From NCBI GenBank assembly GCA_002366645.1, contig DFBM01000111.1, positions 1 to 7,828 on the forward strand: a DNA stretch of 7,828 nt. Direction: 5' to 3'. Both the position numbers and the translations under genes were made by a program. Source of the stretch: Rhodobacterales bacterium UBA3080. GTDB lineage: Bacteria; Pseudomonadota; Alphaproteobacteria; Rhodobacterales; Rhodobacteraceae. Of this stretch, positions 6,038-7,828 are shown one piece after another; the first letter of the stretch is position 1; the number at the start of each line of letters is the position of its first letter. The notes beneath the pieces were generated by a model. It was not told where the DNA came from. It worked only from the letters and a program-made list of their open reading frames with translations, and searched no databases.

Positions 6038-6868
6038 ATGTTTGTGATTCAAAATCGAATAGCAATAGGCGCATTTTGCGGCTCGATGCTACTGGCCGGT
6101 GCCGTGGTCGCAAGTCCTGTGCCAATGGGTTATCAGGCCAGCGGGATTGTAGACCGTGGAGCACTGGTCGTTCAGAACGCGGCACTCGATGCGGTTTCAC
6201 CATCCGCGTTGCGTCGGTTAACATTTTACTCCGACATGGCGATTCTGGCGCTATTTGACCTCGCGAACGAGGATTTGGCCGCGGGCGAGAATGGGGCGAC
6301 AATTTCCAACGACACAACCAACGCGTTGCGATCAGCGATCGAGCGGTTGATTGACGCTGGTGACAAGGCGGATTTATCAGTTGAAAACGTGGCGATCTTC
6401 TTTGCACAAGAAGTAGAGGTACGTTTTTCAGGGCCAATTCCGTTTATTCTTCAAGGGCTCGATGGCGAGATTGACGCGCAAAGCCTTTTCCGCGGTATCG
6501 CTGACAGTAAAGCTGTTGCCGCTGCGCCCAGAGTTGATGCAAATTATTTGTCGGCGCTGACTGCGGAAAGTGCGAATATGGCGACGACGGAGAGTTCCAA
6601 TGGTGTTGTTGCGGCACCGGTTGCCGAAGAAGCAGCGCCCACTGACGAAAATCGTGATCCTGCAATTGTGGCGATTCTTGATCGGGTAAAGATGGTTGAT
6701 GGCAACCGCACGATCGAGGTTGTTCAAGGGGATACCCTAGCAGCTTACGCTTTGGCGTTTTACGGGGATACTCTGCTGTATCGCTCGATCTTTCTGGCCA
6801 ACACGGAGGTTTTGAGCAATCCGAACCTTCTTGAGGTCGGGCAGATCGTGACCATTCCCGAGAATTAA
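6038..6868 (+). CDS. Secreted LysM-domain protein
   Basis: 276-residue protein with a signal peptide at about 1-26 (cleavage near AVVAS). The start is supported by GGAG (6027-6030), 7 bases before the ATG. A C-terminal LysM domain occupies about 225-274, with VVQGDTLAAYA, FYGDTLLYRSIFLAN and the closing LEVGQIVTIP. LysM binds N-acetylglucosamine-containing glycans, so the protein probably attaches to peptidoglycan. Residues 27-165 form a predicted mixed, largely helical region (for example RRLTFYSDMAILALFDLA) that I do not recognise, and 170-205 is an Ala/Glu-rich linker. No catalytic motif is visible; an anchoring or adaptor role is the simplest guess. It lies 14 bp after the rhodanese gene, and its TAA interleaves with the stop of the convergent DUF2125 gene. 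Confidence 0.83.
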   Translation: MFVIQNRIAIGAFCGSMLLAGAVVASPVPMGYQASGIVDRGALVVQNAALDAVSPSALRRLTFYSDMAILALFDLANEDLAAGENGATISNDTTNALRSAIERLIDAGDKADLSVENVAIFFAQEVEVRFSGPIPFILQGLDGEIDAQSLFRGIADSKAVAAAPRVDANYLSALTAESANMATTESSNGVVAAPVAEEAAPTDENRDPAIVAILDRVKMVDGNRTIEVVQGDTLAAYALAFYGDTLLYRSIFLANTEVLSNPNLLEVGQIVTIPEN

Positions 6869-7828
6869 TACACCTTTGGCGCAGCCCCGATCGGTATCGT
6901 TCCGATGTAGGACAGCCCGTCTGCAAAGCGTAGCGGAATGTCGAGATCTTCGGGGTTGCCTGCTAATACCGAGATGAAGGTCAATCCGCGTTCCAGTGCG
7001 GTTTGTGTTTCCGGGGTGAGCAGGTTTGCTGCGATGATCACGTCCAGCAGCGCGCGCCACTGGTGGGCTTTCAGAGTGAAGTCACCGTCTAAAGTGCCGT
7101 CAGCGACCACGTCGAGTGATCCTTCGCCCAATAGTTCCAATTCTCCCCAGACGAACCGCAAGCTTCGAATCTTCAGGGCTTGCAGCTGCTGGTTCGAGTT
7201 TTCGAAGGAAAAACGGTCCCACGGTTGGTCGAAGGTTAGTGCGGCGTCGAATATGACCTCGGGAATAGTTTTGGGCAGGCTGTCGATCTGCTCCAGATTT
7301 TCGCGCAACAAGGTGGGCGGGGTGAAGTCGAGGGCTTTGAGATACAGGTCGTAGGTATTGTCAGGCAGGCTTGGTGCGTTGCTGGAAAAGAAAGCAACGC
7401 CTGCCTCGGATGCGGTGGTTTTCCAGCCGTTGTCTCCGGAAAGCGTCAAATCCGAGATTTCAAGCTGCATCCGGTTCAGCGAAAGCGCAGTGTCCGGTTT
7501 GAAAATGAGCGAGCCGCGAAAACCTTCGCTGGAAATTTCGGTGGTGCCGCTGGCGGTGGTGTAACTATGCGTTCCGGGCCAGACCGCGATGATATGGTTC
7601 GGTTTGTAGGAAAGGGCGAGGATTTGAAAGTTGGGTGCCTCCCAAGTCCAGCCGGCCATGGGGTTGGCAAGAACCAGATCGGTGAAGGTGCTGTCAAAGC
7701 GGCTCGGAAATCCGTTGATTTCGAGTTCGTCAACTTCGGCGGTCCAGCCTTCGGCGCGCCGGTGCTCCATCCAGCCCTCGATGGCGGATTTTTGGGCGGT
7801 TGTGCCGACAACCCACCAACCACTCCAT
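6865..7828 (-). CDS. DUF2125 domain protein, 5'-truncated by window edge
   Basis: The minus-strand frame stays open to the right edge, so the start lies outside the window. About 320 residues are visible; reading upstream of the internal Met at 7770 adds 19 residues, starting WSGWWVVGTTA, which looks like the end of an N-terminal membrane anchor or signal sequence. Family marks follow: MEHRRAEGW, INGFPSRFD, WTWEAPNFQILALSYKPNHIIAVWPG and, at the C-terminus, YIGTIPIG. DUF2125 proteins are envelope-associated, common in alphaproteobacteria and of unknown function. Length is close to complete, with perhaps 5-15 residues missing. The gene is convergent with the LysM gene and shares a 4-bp TTAA overlap with it, so it belongs to a different transcription unit. 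Confidence 0.85.
   Translation of the reverse strand, partial: WSGWWVVGTTAQKSAIEGWMEHRRAEGWTAEVDELEINGFPSRFDSTFTDLVLANPMAGWTWEAPNFQILALSYKPNHIIAVWPGTHSYTTASGTTEISSEGFRGSLIFKPDTALSLNRMQLEISDLTLSGDNGWKTTASEAGVAFFSSNAPSLPDNTYDLYLKALDFTPPTLLRENLEQIDSLPKTIPEVIFDAALTFDQPWDRFSFENSNQQLQALKIRSLRFVWGELELLGEGSLDVVADGTLDGDFTLKAHQWRALLDVIIAANLLTPETQTALERGLTFISVLAGNPEDLDIPLRFADGLSYIGTIPIGAAPKVY

Noticed and set aside
7476..7828. Alternative minus-strand frame opening with ATG at the right edge (7828)
   Set aside because: Its translation is Pro/Arg-rich with no recognisable motif, while the other minus-strand frame gives a clear DUF2125 protein through the same bases.
1..7828. CRISPR arrays, tRNA or rRNA genes, insertion sequences, phage genes or attachment sites
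   Set aside because: I looked for spaced identical repeats, transposase or integrase motifs and RNA-gene patterns and saw none.

Overview
The window looks like chromosome of an alphaproteobacterium, most likely of the Rhodobacteraceae/Roseobacter group. The evidence is a TyrC-type prephenate/arogenate dehydrogenase ending in the clade-typical AGQD...PNFGR tail, an extensin-like lipoprotein, a DUF2125 protein and PstS-like/OmpA fusion proteins, all moderately GC-rich. This placement is a judgement from protein motifs; no database was searched.

Layout, left to right. (1) The 3' part of tyrC (2-874, + strand) enters from the left edge and overlaps the next gene by 4 bp (ATGA). (2) An extensin-like, M15-fold lipoprotein gene follows (871-1488). 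(3) A 211-bp intergenic region holds three tandem 11-bp repeats (CACGCG plus an A/T-rich tail) just upstream of a possible -35 element. (4) Two long tandem paralogues follow (1700-3271 and 3671-5227). Each encodes a Sec signal peptide, a short beta-rich N-terminal module with a CX4C pair, a degenerate PstS-like solute-binding domain and an OmpA-type peptidoglycan-binding domain. They are separated by a 399-bp AT-rich region without genes. (5) A good intrinsic terminator (5245-5287) closes this part. (6) A two-gene unit follows: a periplasmic rhodanese-like protein with an unusual active-site loop (5379-6023) and, 14 bp later, a secreted LysM protein (6038-6868). (7) A convergent DUF2125 gene on the minus strand (6865-7828) leaves by the right edge, its stop codon interleaved with that of the LysM gene.

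The four central genes (1700-6868) all encode exported proteins, and three of the four carry a peptidoglycan-binding domain. No ABC permease or ATPase gene is present, so the two solute-binding/OmpA fusions are more likely cell-wall-tethered binding, sensing or scaffold proteins than ordinary transporter components. The rhodanese has two cysteine pairs and each fusion has four conserved cysteines, so a periplasmic thiol or sulfur role is possible but unproven. The clearest candidates for something undescribed are this four-gene envelope set and the phased repeats in front of it.
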